The translations under genes were made by a program, and so were the position numbers. From assembly GCF_036785885.1 (NCBI RefSeq), contig NC_092326.1, positions 41,626,287 to 41,690,286 of the forward strand: a stretch of 64,000 nucleotides of DNA, written 5' to 3'. Shown here piece after piece: positions 36,380 through 47,628 of the stretch; positions within the stretch are counted from its first letter, which is position 1; every line of letters begins with the position of its first letter. Below the pieces are notes generated by a model that did no database searches, had not been told where the DNA came from, and saw only the letters and a program-made list of their open reading frames with translations. This DNA is from Coffea arabica (taxonomy: Eukaryota; Streptophyta; Magnoliopsida; Gentianales; Rubiaceae).

Positions 36380-39180
36380 CTGGACAACTCACCTGAAATG
36401 AACCTTGCTACAATGTGCTATGCTATCTTGTAAATCTGGTTGCAGAAGTTCACTTTCAGATTCTAAAAACCACAATACTTCTTGCCTACCACAAAATCAT
36501 TGGTAATACTGCAGATTTTAACAAACCCACAGATAAATGCCAAGTAGCTCAGCTAGATTAGATAGAATCCAAAAAGATGCAATACTAAGTTCCTTGTGTT
36601 GCCATCTGGGCATTCAATTTAAATCCCAAAATGCAACGTCCTTGAATATAAGTCCTCCCAAATTGCCTGCGAAGGAACCAAACTCTGCAGAAAGCCAACA
36701 AACTATGAACTAGACTTGGTATGTTCTGGTCACTCTTGGCCTTGAGCCTTGTAGAATGGTAAAAAAGCCTCCAAATGAATTATGCTGCAATATGCTTAGT
36801 AGTAATCTTGGGATTTCTCGAAGCTAAGTTTCTTTACTAAATAACCTTTTTTCTTTCTTCTATTTAATTAACAAGAACACTACTAATTGATCATCAATAC
36901 AGCAAATATTTAACAACCAACAAATAAATTTCAAGCCGCTAACCTATATTAGAAAGAATCCCAAAAGATGCAATACTTAGTTCCTCATATTACCATATGG
37001 ACCAATCAATCTAAATCTAGAAGTGAAATGTCCTTGTATATGAATGAGTCCTTTAAATGCTTGCAAATGAACCAAACTCTGCACAACATCCAACTGAACT
37101 TTGTATGTTCTGGTTACTCTTTGCCTCAAGCCTTGCAGAATGGAGAAAAAACAACCTAAAAACTGCCTTGCTGCAATATTCTTACATGTAGATTTAGAAT
37201 TTCCCAAACCTAAGTTTCTGTTTTAAATAACCTTTCTTTTTTTCTCCATTTATTTAACTAGATCAACTGTAAAATTCATTGGCAATACTCCAGATATTTA
37301 ATAACCCACAAATAAATTCCCAAAAACTCACCTTGACCAACAAGATACAACATAAACTTTGCTCTTCCTGTCACCATTTGTATATTCAATTGATACCTAA
37401 GTCTGCACGACACCAGTAAACTTCTAATTAAACTTGGTATGTTGTAGTTGCTCTCTGCCTTAAGCCTTGCACAAAGGTTAAAAAGCAACTACAAATGAAC
37501 GTTGCTGTAATATGCTTGCCTGTAATCCTTGGGATTTCTGAACCTAAGTTTCTGCGCTACATGACCTTTTCTCTTTTCTCCATTCAACCGGAACACCAGT
37601 AATCTATCATAGTATTCAATGACAATACGCCAAACTTTAACAACCTAGAAATAAATTCCAAGCAACTCACCTAAATTAATTAGAATCCAATAGCACGCGC
37701 ACATACTTTGTTCCTCCTATCACCATTTGAGTATTCAACGGATACTCTAAAGTGCAATGTCCTTACACAAGAGTCCTATATGTGCCTGCAAAGGGCAAAA
37801 CTCCACACAACTCAAACTTCTAATCATCCTTGTCTATATACCATTTTTCTGATTCTAAATACCGTTTCTTTTTTGTCCATCTATTTCAATTCAATACTAC
37901 TTCTACCATGAAATTACTGACAATACTCGAAATTTGTAACAAACCAGTAGATAAATCCCAAGTAACTCACCTAAATTAGGCAGAATTCAAAAGATGCGAT
38001 ATTCAGTTCCTTGTGTCACCATCTGGCCAATCAATTAAATTAGACAGAATCCAAAAGATGCGATATTCAATTCCTTGTGTCACCATCAGGCCAATCAATT
38101 AAATCCCGAAGTGCAATATCCTTGTTTATGACTCCTCTAAATGCCTACAAAGGAACTAACTCTGCACAATTAACACAGCAAACTTCTAACTAAACATGGA
38201 AAGTTCTGGTTACCTTAAGCCTTGTAGAATTCTAAAAAATGTTTCCAAATGAACCTTGTGGCAATACTTGTAATTCTTGGGATTTCTCAAACATATTTTT
38301 CTTTTCTCCACCTATTTAACCAGAACACTACTAATTGCTTGTAAAATTCATAGGCAATACTCCAAATATCTAACAACTCATAAATAAATTCCAAGTAATC
38401 AATTAGTTTGCAACAAGATGCACGTACACTTTGTTCCTCCCAAAGTGCAACCTCCTTACATACGAGTCCTATATATACCAGCAAAGGATATACAGTCTAA
38501 AAAATTTCAAACTAAACTTTAGTGTGTTCTTGCTACTCTTTGCCATTAACCTTATAGAATCGTAAAAAACCAACCTATAAACCTTGGTGCAACATGCTTT
38601 CTTGTAATTCTTGGGATTTCCAGAACCTAAGTTTCGGTTTCTAATTAACCTTTTATCTTTTCTCCAAAAGCACCACGTATTAAAGTCATTGACAACATTC
38701 CAGATTTTTTACAAACCCAAATAGATTCCTAGGAACTCACTGAAATTAATTAGAATCCAAACAAAATCACAGAATCCAATACAATGTGCATATACTCTGT
38801 TCCACCCACCACCCATCATTTAAATACTCAAATCAAACGTCAAGTTGCAACTACATTACATGAGAGTCCTATATTTGCCTGCAAAGGACAAAAATCTGCA
38901 CAATTCACCTAAATCTTGACAAACAACCTCCAAATGCTCTCTAGTAATTCTTGTGATTTGTAGAACCTAAGTTTCAATGTCTAATTGACCCCTTTCTTTC
39001 TACAAAACACCACTTATCTACCATTAAAGTCATTGACAATATTCCAGATTTTTAACAATCTCAGATGGATTCCAAGCAACTGACCTAGATTAATTATAAT
39101 CAGGCAAAATCTCAAAATCCAACTTGCATAGACATTATTCCACCTATCACCCATTTGAATACTCAAATCGAATTTGTGTC
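36380..39180. repeat. Degenerate tandem array, eight or more units of mostly about 350-390 bp
   Basis: A recurring module reads, in diverged form: AATACTCCAGATATTTAACA, AATAAATTCCAAGTAACTCAC, AGAATCCAAAAGATGCAATAC, GTTCCTCCTATCACCAT, then a mid-section with CTCTGCACAA, TATGTTCTGGTTACTCTTTGCC, CTTGTAGAATGG and CTTGGGATTTC-AACCTAAGTTTCTG. The AGAATCCAAAAGATGC-type anchor lies near 36564, 36955, 37335, 37681, 37981, 38046, 38409, 38771 and 39116. Spacings are therefore about 391, 380, 346, 300, 65, 363, 362 and 345. The 65-bp step is a local secondary duplication. No long frame is conserved between units, so the array appears non-coding. Confidence 0.85.
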
Positions 39181-41220
39181 TTTCATTTATTTATTTATTT
39201 TATTGCAATTGTGTCTCTTAAATTTGTCTCCTTTATTTTAGTGCAAGAAATTTATTTTTCTTTTCATCACCTTTAATGCAAAAGGCCTATTCCAAAGATG
39301 TAAAAAAGTTGGAAAAAATTTTTCAAAATTATTTTGGTAAAAGTTGGAGAAAATTTTTCAAGATTATTTTGGTTATACTTTCTTCAAAAATTATTAGCTC
39401 TGTTCAATTTCTTTCCGGACATGATTCCACAATCGACTCATTTTAAGTGCAATCTTGTACCATAACATCCTTAAGGAAGTTGGAAAAGTTGCCATATACT
39501 TATTATCCTTGTGTTTGTTCTGTTGTAAAATGATGAAATGCGTGAGAATGGTGATGTACTCAAAATTATTATAAAACTTCGTTTTATCCTTGTGTTTGTT
39601 ATACTTGGAAAAGTTGTCATATACTTATTATTCTTGTGTTTGTTATGTTGTAGAGGATGAAATGCCTGAGAATGATGATGTACTCTAAATTATCATAAAA
39701 TTTCATTTTATTTATTAGATATTATAATTCTAATATGTACTAAATTTATGAAATCGGTTTGATTATTGGATGAAATGTGTGAGAATGGTGATGCATGGAT
39801 TTTGATTATAATATCTCTACCAATGTTAATTGGAAAGCATACTTTTTTTATTGGAAAACATATTGATATTAAATGAAAAATATTTTTTATTGGAAAATAT
39901 TTTTTTTAAGGGCGGGTACCCTATAACCTGCCCCAAAAGCATGACAACAGAAAAAGTAAAAAAAAAAATTTTTTGGTTAAATAAAAAGGAAAAAAAATCT
40001 CAGTCCACTAATACATTTTGTTTTCTACACCATATTTATACTACTAGTAGATGTATCTTGGCCGTGCTGTGCCCCTTAGAAGTTTAGTTAAACATAGAGC
40101 AATAAATCTTTTTGGTAAATACAGGAGAAATTTTGAGCATCAAAACAATTAAAATTTGCTATGAAGAGAAATTTCGTTTATGAAGTTAGTCTGCTATTTA
40201 TTGTGATTTGGACAAAGATTTTTGAACCAATTCTATGTGTGCATAATAATACCAAAAAAAGGAGAGATAATAAGTACACTACATTGCCAATTTAATGGCA
40301 GCATAGCTTTAATTGTGACTAAACCAAAAGTAGTCATAATACTTCTAGCAGTTTAATAATTAGAAAAAAGTTTAGAAAATTGCCAAGATCTGTCACAATT
40401 TTCAACATCAATAAAACATACAAACTTGCATATTTTTCTATCCTTTTCAAAACATACAAACCTACACATTGTTTTTTTGTCTTTTTTAGAGAAAAGGCGA
40501 GTTGTTAATCCATCCATTTTAATCCTTTTTAATAGCATTACAAATAGGTGATAACATTATCTGCCAAACAGTTTGAGAATACAAATAGCAATATTAGATA
40601 AAAATATGAACTGCCATGTTTGCAAATGTACATGTACAAATTCGAAACCAACCATTTATTTGATCGCAAAAATATCTTATTAATCAAGATTGAATTTTTT
40701 AACAAATTTTTTGTCAAATCACTCTCTAGGTTAAAAGTCTCAATTTTGACTTCCACCACTAATTGCAATTCCTTAACAACAGCAATCAATTCAGCTACTT
40801 GAGTTTATAAAAAATTATCAACTACTTCAGCCAAATAGTCATGATATATCCAGTTCCACATCTACCTTATATTATCATTAGGACAATAAAAGTGATAAAA
40901 AAAAAAAACAAATTCATAGAACCAACTTAAGCAAATGATTTTAAAATCTAATTCTGCACTTCTTGTCTTCTCAAACTATCATACTATGAAAATAAACCAC
41001 CTATCATGGATACAAGTCAGTAACCCAAAATGAAGAGATTATACGAAATATTTTATTCATATCCTAAGTTAGTAGCCCTAACAATTCCTTTACATATCAT
41101 CGTTCTCATCTAGTAAATAACCATTTGTCGCTATTAAGAAATTTTAAATAAATCAAAATATGGAAATATAATTATCTATCTATAAATTAACAGACTTTGA
41201 TTAATTTTAAATTCAATAGA
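39181..41220. other. AT-rich intergenic sequence with a local duplication
   Basis: Contains a 124-bp direct duplication (39481-39590 and 39605-39712, with GGAAAAGTTG and TATACTTATTAT) and a third partial match near 39766. No coding exon was recognised. Confidence 0.5.
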
Positions 41221-42327
41221 CCTCTCTATTTCCTTCCCAGTCATCACTCATCTTGGATCTTCACTTTTCAAATTATTCCTCCTTTGTTCTAGCACTATCA
41301 GCCTATTATCAAATAACAATTTTAATAAATGAAAACTAAAATTGGAATGAATTTCAATTGAGGAAAAATTGTTATCTTCCCTCAACAAAAATTGCTATCT
41401 TCCCTCATCCACTCCAACAACAAAACCATTCATTTAGTTAATTATGGAAATTTTAAAAAAAAATGCATCAACTAATTCAATAGAAAAAACAAAAGCAGAG
41501 TAAACGATTAGGGCGAAGCAAAAAAAAGAGGAAAAAAATGAAAAGAGTACAGAGTGAAAATTAAACGTGCAAGTGATAGTATAAATGAGGATGAAGGTTC
41601 TTGTGGTTGTTGTTTTTTGCCAAAAAGGAAAAAGGAAATGAAGGGAAAAAGAAAACCAAAAGAAAAAGGGAAAAAAATATAGATAGCTTTCTCAAATGAT
41701 TAATGAGCCACATGTCAAACTAGATGGGAGTCATTTGACAGTCATAGAGACTGCTACAGTAATCTCACTAAAAAATAGGCCTCTCTATTTCCTTCCTAGT
41801 CATCATTTATCTTGGATCTTCACTTGTCAAATTCTTCCTCCTTCATTCCAGCACTATTAGCCTATTATTAAATAACAATTTTAATAAATGAAAACTAAAA
41901 TTGGAATGAATTTCAATTGAGGAAAAATTGTTAGCTTCCCTCAACAAAAATTGCTGTCTTCCCTCATCCACTCCAACAACAAAAACCATTCATTTAGTTA
42001 ATTATGAAAATTTTGAAAAAAAAATGCATCAACTAATTCAATAGAAAAAACAAAAGCAGAGTAAACGATTAGGGTGAAGCAAAAAAAAGAGAAAAAAAAT
42101 GAAAAGAGAACAGAGTGAAAATTGAACGTGCAAGTGATAGTGTAGATAAGGATAAAGATTCTTGTGGTTGTTGTCTTTTGCCAAAAAGGAAAGAAGAAAT
42201 GAGGGAAAAAAGAAAACCAAAAGAAAAAGGAAAAATAATATAGATAGCTTCTTCAAAGGATTAATGATCCACATGTCAAACTAAATGGGAGCCATTTGAC
42301 AGTCATAGAGACTGCTACAGTAATCTC
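41221..42327. repeat. Tandem duplication, unit offset 559 bp
   Basis: CCTCTCTATTTCCTTCC begins at 41221 and again at 41780, and the two copies match closely to TGCTACAGTAATCTC(A/G)C. Shared internal blocks include AACTAAAATTGGAATGAATT and CATTTGACAGTCATAGAGAC. The unit is non-coding with A-rich tracts. The short frames within it are low-complexity Leu/Phe runs. Confidence 0.9.
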
Positions 42328-42343
42328 GCTTCTTTCTTATATA

Positions 42344-42672
42344 CTCCCTCCGTCCCACTTTGATAGTCCTGTATCTTTTTTCACACAATTTAAAAAAAAG
42401 TAATTAATTTTGTTAGAAAAGTAAATTTAGATTGCTATTTTCCTAAAATACCCTCACATTAAATATGGTACAACTTTATGAGAACTTGAATTGATGGTGA
42501 AAAAAGAATCAACTCTCATTAAATGGGTTAGGTTTATAGTAACAACTACTTGCATTGAATAAGGATATTTTAGGAAAATTAAAATATAACTATATTTTTC
42601 AATTGGAAAGTGGACTATAATTTGGGACAGATGAAAAAGAAATATAGAACTATTAAAGTGGGACGGAGGGAG
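42344..42672. mobile_element. Stowaway MITE, 329 bp
   Basis: The ends are CTCCCTCCGTCCCACTTTGA and the inverse AAGTGGGACGGAGGGAG. It is flanked by TA on both sides (42342-42343 and 42673-42674), the target duplication of Tc1/mariner-type Stowaway elements. No transposase is present. Confidence 0.96.
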
Positions 42673-43248
42673 TAATAGGTAGGTAGATAGATTTTGATTG
42701 CCCGTGCCTCCTGGCGCCACAACTGCAATCCATAAATTCCCAGATTGATTTCTCTTTTTTTTTTTTTCAGGAACCCAGATTGATTTCACATGTAAATACA
42801 TATAATCCAAACAAACTCTCTCCCCACTACTAAACCAAAAAAAAAAAAAAAAAAAAAATCCAAAAATCCAAAATTCAAATTTTCATCCACGCTCCGGTCT
42901 CATACATCACCACTTAACACTTAATTGGTCAGTGCCAATCACCTAAATCATCCATTGGTCCGTGAATTTCACCTCACATATCCGCGAGTGGTACCCTGCC
43001 GCCCAACTCAAGAAGATTAGCACAAAAAAGTCCCAGCGAATTTGGGCATTTTCATCATTCCAATTAAATTTGTTCCCATACGTAAACATATATTGGTAGG
43101 ATTACGGGTTGGTGATTGTATCGCCTGGTTGAGCTGGAATTCAAGAAATCCCAGTAGAATTTCTGTCTATACATATATATAGGTGTAAAAGGGGAAGCAA
43201 AAAAAGTAGGATTTGATTGATTTTGGGGGGAAAAAATTGAAGGGAAAA
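42673..43248. other. Derlin upstream region
   Basis: This holds the presumed promoter and 5' UTR. It includes a poly-A tract (about 42838-42858), CCAAT/ATTGG motifs at about 42923-42958, and a TATA-like ACATATATATAGG about 70 bases before the start codon. Confidence 0.5.
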
Positions 43249-46200
43249 ATGGCGCAAGCAGTGGAAGAATGGTATAAGCAGATGCCCATCATTACCCGCT
43301 CTTACCTCACAGCTGCAATTGTCACCACCATCGGTTGTTCCCTCGATGTATGTGCTTTTTTTGTTTCCATTTCATGTATTGGTTGATTTTATTGGTTTTT
43401 GTGGTTGTTTTTTTTTTTGGGTGAAATTTTGGTGGGTCTTGGGGAAAGGGACTTTTGGATTTGGGATTTTTGTGGGTTTCGTTAATTGTTGGGAAATTGG
43501 GTTTTTGGAGTTGTTGAGTTAGGGTTTTGTTTTCTTACACTGTACTTGTACAGTTTTACACTCTGGTTGTGCATATCACAAGTTTAAATTAGGTCTTTTT
43601 GGGGTGATGTGTGATAAGTGGGTGTGAATTATTGATACGGATTTGGACTGATTGCCACAATTTGATCAAATTTGGAATCTGATTGCTTCTTTTTTGAACT
43701 TTCATTTTTTTTACATAATCTTCTTGGGGTTTTGATTGCAATCTTGAGGCTTTCTTTTGGGTGGTTGTTGCAGATAATATCTCCGTATAACTTGTACTTG
43801 AATCCCAAGCTGGTGGTGAAGCATTATCAGTTCTGGCGCCTCATTACCAATTTCCTGTACTTCCGTAAAATGGGTAATTAACTGTCAAAGTAGATGTGTA
43901 CCTCATTTTGGTGAATATCTTAATTGTTTCTGCCAATGATCAGTGCTGAGGTGCTGTATGCTACGATGAGTCAAAAAGTCAAGTCAGTTTTGCTTTTGAA
44001 ACTCGAGGGTGTTTAGTGTTGATTGCTGGATGAGATGTGCAGGGCAGCATGTAATTTCTTTTATGAGAAGTACAGGGCAGTCTGTAACTTATAGAATGGA
44101 AAAGGGTTGTAACATTTGCATTTTGCGGACCATATTTTTGGTTGTTTTCTATTAATCGTGTCAATTTAGTCTGAATGCCTTTTGCCTGTATTTGCTTCTT
44201 TATTACATTGGAGCTTTTGGCTTTTCCTAAGCTGTATGACATAGGATGTATTTTAAAACACAGACAGGCCCTGTTTCAGGAGGCAATCAGATTTTAAAGT
44301 TGAATCTTAAGTTCTTACATCTGCATTTGCATTTTCTTTTTGAGAAATTTACGAGTGAGATTTGAAGTGTCTGCATTTTTTTAGGTTGAGCCTTGATGTA
44401 TAGGATTGACTTATAGCATTGCAGTTGATTAGAATGCGAGCTTTTTTTTTTTGGGAGTAAATGTGATCAATTTTAGTTCCTCACTTTTATAAATATATGT
44501 CATTCTGATTTTTGCAGACTTGGACTTTCTGTTTCACATGTTTTTTCTGGCTCGCTACTGCAAGCTTCTTGAGGAAAACTCTTTCAGGGGAAGGACAGCA
44601 GATTTCTTTTACATGCTGTTGTTTGGAGCCACTGTTTTAACTGGAATAGTTCTTATAGGTGGGATGATACCTTATGTCTCAGAATCATTTGCAAGGATCA
44701 TCTTCCTCAGCAATTCACTGACATTTATGATGGTTAGTTTACAACTTTTAGCTCCAGAGTTTGTCCTTAAGTTTCACATTTTTGTTTAAACTAATTTTTC
44801 TGGCTGTTTTATAGGTTTATGTTTGGAGCAAGCAAAATCCATTCATCCACATGAGCTTCTTGGGTCTCTTTACTTTCACAGCTGCTTACCTTCCATGGGT
44901 TAGTGATTCTTATAAATATCGCTTAGCATGGACATCCAAATTTATATGCTGCTGCCTTTTCCAAGTGGTCTCTCTCTCTCTCTCTAGGTCCTTAGTTTAC
45001 CTGTAGAAACACGACTAGTATTTGGCAAATATATTTTAGTATCTTAGACTTCGTCTTAGAAGATTTTTGCATTCATTGGGTTTTCATTTTTTTATCATTA
45101 GAAAAAAGTTAAGGTTGAACTAACTTATCCTCTTGAATCTCATGTTAAGTGTTGCATTCTGATGGATATTCTAGAACATTAGGATGTTATAAATGAAACA
45201 GTTGTTGCTTCAATGAGTAACCATTTAATATGGTAGCTAACAGACTTGTGAAGTTGGATTGACATTTCTGTTACTTGACTTCGCAAGCACAAGCATCCCC
45301 TGAAGTTTTGACAACTTTTAATATCCATGAAACCCTTTAGTAAATTTTCTTGTTCACTTGATACACGTGCACTTTCTAAATGGTAATCTTATGGATTTAA
45401 CATATTATACCTCTAAAGTGCTTTTGAGAGAGTACTTGGTCGAGGCTTATTACTGTTCATTTAATTCATCTTCTTTATGTTCTTCTAGTTTTTCTTTGCA
45501 GTCCTATTTCTGATTTGATTCTATTTACCGTCCTTTCTCTTGCAGGTTCTTTTGGGCTTTTCAGTGCTTGTTGGTGCTAGTGCTTGGGTGGATCTCCTGG
45601 TGAGTGTTTCTTTTTTTGTTGTGTCACCTTTTGAATATCAAACTTTACTTTGTGTAAGAGAGAGGAAAAAAATCTTAAATGTATTTATCATTTGGCAAGT
45701 CAAAAATGTTTTTCTTTATTGTTTTGGAATCATGAATGAGGAAGCTTTATGTTTAGCTTATTCTTTTGGGATTTGTATCTTAGGTGATCATGTAAGCCAT
45801 TTTAGTATGCTGCGGTGGTTTTGCTGATTGTGTACTATTCCTATAGTTAGCATGACCAAATTTGAATGCATTATTGTAGATTTATGGTTCTTACATGTAA
45901 CAAACTTTTAAAAATTGTTTATATAGGGGGATTTTGTGCAACTGTTAAGAAAATAATAATGCTGGACGCAAGTGTTATCTTTAGTATTCAATCTCATATT
46001 ACTTCCCATGGATAATATATTCTTTTTAGAGGTGATGCAATCATCCATTGTCGGTCACGATTGTCAAGGATCCATGAATAAGGCTTAGTTAGCATGGGTA
46101 ACAAGTAAACATGTTTTAAAGCCTCAGTTCATTGATTCTGCTTTTGACACACCCTTCAGATATACAACTGGTTCCTGTTCTGTGTTTGAAGCTGTACTAA

Positions 46201-46411
46201 TGTGCTGATTGTTTGATTTGTGCTTCAGGGAATGATAGCAGGTCATGCCTACTATTTTCTGGAAGACGTGTATCCACGAATGACTGGCCGGCGTCCCCTG
46301 AAGACACCAGCTTTTATCAAGTCTTTGTTTGCTGAGGAACCAGTAGTGATGGCAAGACCTGCAAATGTCAGATTTGCTCCGCCTCCAGTAGATCAAGTTC
46401 CACCAAATTGA
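43249..46411 (+). CDS. DER2: Derlin (Derlin-2 type), 244 aa
   Basis: This rhomboid-like pseudoprotease of the ER membrane helps move misfolded proteins to the cytosol for degradation (ERAD). Six in-phase exons: 43249-43347, 43774-43873, 44518-44732, 44815-44898, 45546-45599, 46229-46411. The family signature is clear: MAQAVEEWYKQMPIITRSYL at the start, YQFWRLITNFLYFRKMDLDF, the WR motif and FTAAYLPWVLLG. Hydrophobic segments fit four to six membrane helices. The catalytic Ser/His of active rhomboids is absent, as in all Derlins. The C-terminal tail (PVDQVPPN) is cytosolic. Total length equals the usual plant Derlin-2 length. It is convergent with the TOM3-like gene 1.2 kb downstream. Confidence 0.96.
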
Positions 46412-47628
46412 TCAGATAGCTGGGAGATGGTGCTGGTGATAATCTGCCAGGAGATTTTGTGGAGCGGCCCATTGCAGTAGTCATCTATCCTGTTGTCAGT
46501 GACTGTGGTGTTTCTCTTTTGTCAAGTCTTTTTGTCTTCATTCCTTAAAATTGTTTGCTGGTGTCGCTGCTTGGCATAGAGTGGGTTTGAAGACGCTTTT
46601 TGTAATTTAGACCTGGAAAGGGTCATCTCATACTAGTACAGGGCACTTTTCATGTGTCTATTGCAAATCAAAAGAACTATATATTAGATATGAAATATAT
46701 GAGTTTTCAAGAAGAGGTGCTTAGGGAATGCATTTTGTTTTTGTTTCACATGTACATAAACATGAAATCGTTGTGCTTTAGACTCAGCAGCTCAGTGTCG
46801 CAATATCTTGTACTTGCACGGCCTCCTGCTTCAAGAAGAGCCACCTAAATAACGTTAACGTTCTCTCCAAAATTTTGATGCTGACAGATTACGGCCACAC
46901 ATTTTAGTCCTTCAGACATCAATTGAATGCATGGTTCATCACGAAAAGTTAACAAAAAAAACAGAGAGAGAAAGAGAGAGAGAGAGAGAAATGCTTCAGA
47001 AATTTGTTTTCTACTCCTTGAAGCTCTTGCTAGCAGAGGGAGGTTGTGATCCTTCGCAATTTCTTTCCCAGTAAAGCAAGTGGCATGAAGCCTTTGTGAG
47101 TTCGGATACATCATCATAGGCACTAGGGCCAAGCACTCAAAGAACTGTACTACTCTAAGGACATAAATCCGACCAGGAATAAGAAACAAATAGACCAACT
47201 CTGCAAGAACAGTACAGTATAACCTACAGAAAATACAGTCTAATCTGTCTTGGGGGAAGACTACAAAAGTTTAGAGATTCTGGAGGCAATATGTTGTATT
47301 ACTTTGGAACAGGAGAAAGCATCCTCAGCGTCAATATTACAAGAAATTAATTTGACCAGCCAACCCAACTAAACGCATACGATGTCACTCGAGTACAATT
47401 TCCTAATCTCCAAAAACTAATGAAGGAACCACCCTATGGAACTCAATCAAAATAGTTGCCTTCAACCAGGCGTTGAAAAAGAATTCATTGACATTAATTA
47501 CCCAAACCACTATCTTAACAACAGCTATGGATGTATTTCTGGCTCCACTGTTCTTGTTCAGACAAAGCTAGCTTTTAATTCACAGCCACAGCAAAGGATA
47601 TGATGAATTACCACAAATTGCAACCTCG
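46412..47628. other. Intergenic sequence between convergent Derlin and TOM3-like genes
   Basis: This holds the 3' UTRs of both genes and a GA microsatellite (46962-46990). No coding exon was seen. Confidence 0.5.
46962..46990. repeat. (GA)n microsatellite
   Basis: An interrupted GA tract lies between the convergent Derlin and TOM3-like genes. Confidence 0.85.

Noticed and set aside
36380-39180. CRISPR-like or coding repeat interpretation of the tandem array
   Set aside because: Units are hundreds of bases long, diverged throughout, have no spacer pattern and no conserved frame, and the DNA is plant nuclear.
42038-42274. Minus-strand 78-residue Leu/Phe-rich frame that looks like a membrane protein
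   Set aside because: It translates A-rich tracts of the 559-bp tandem duplication; the sister copy does not preserve the frame.
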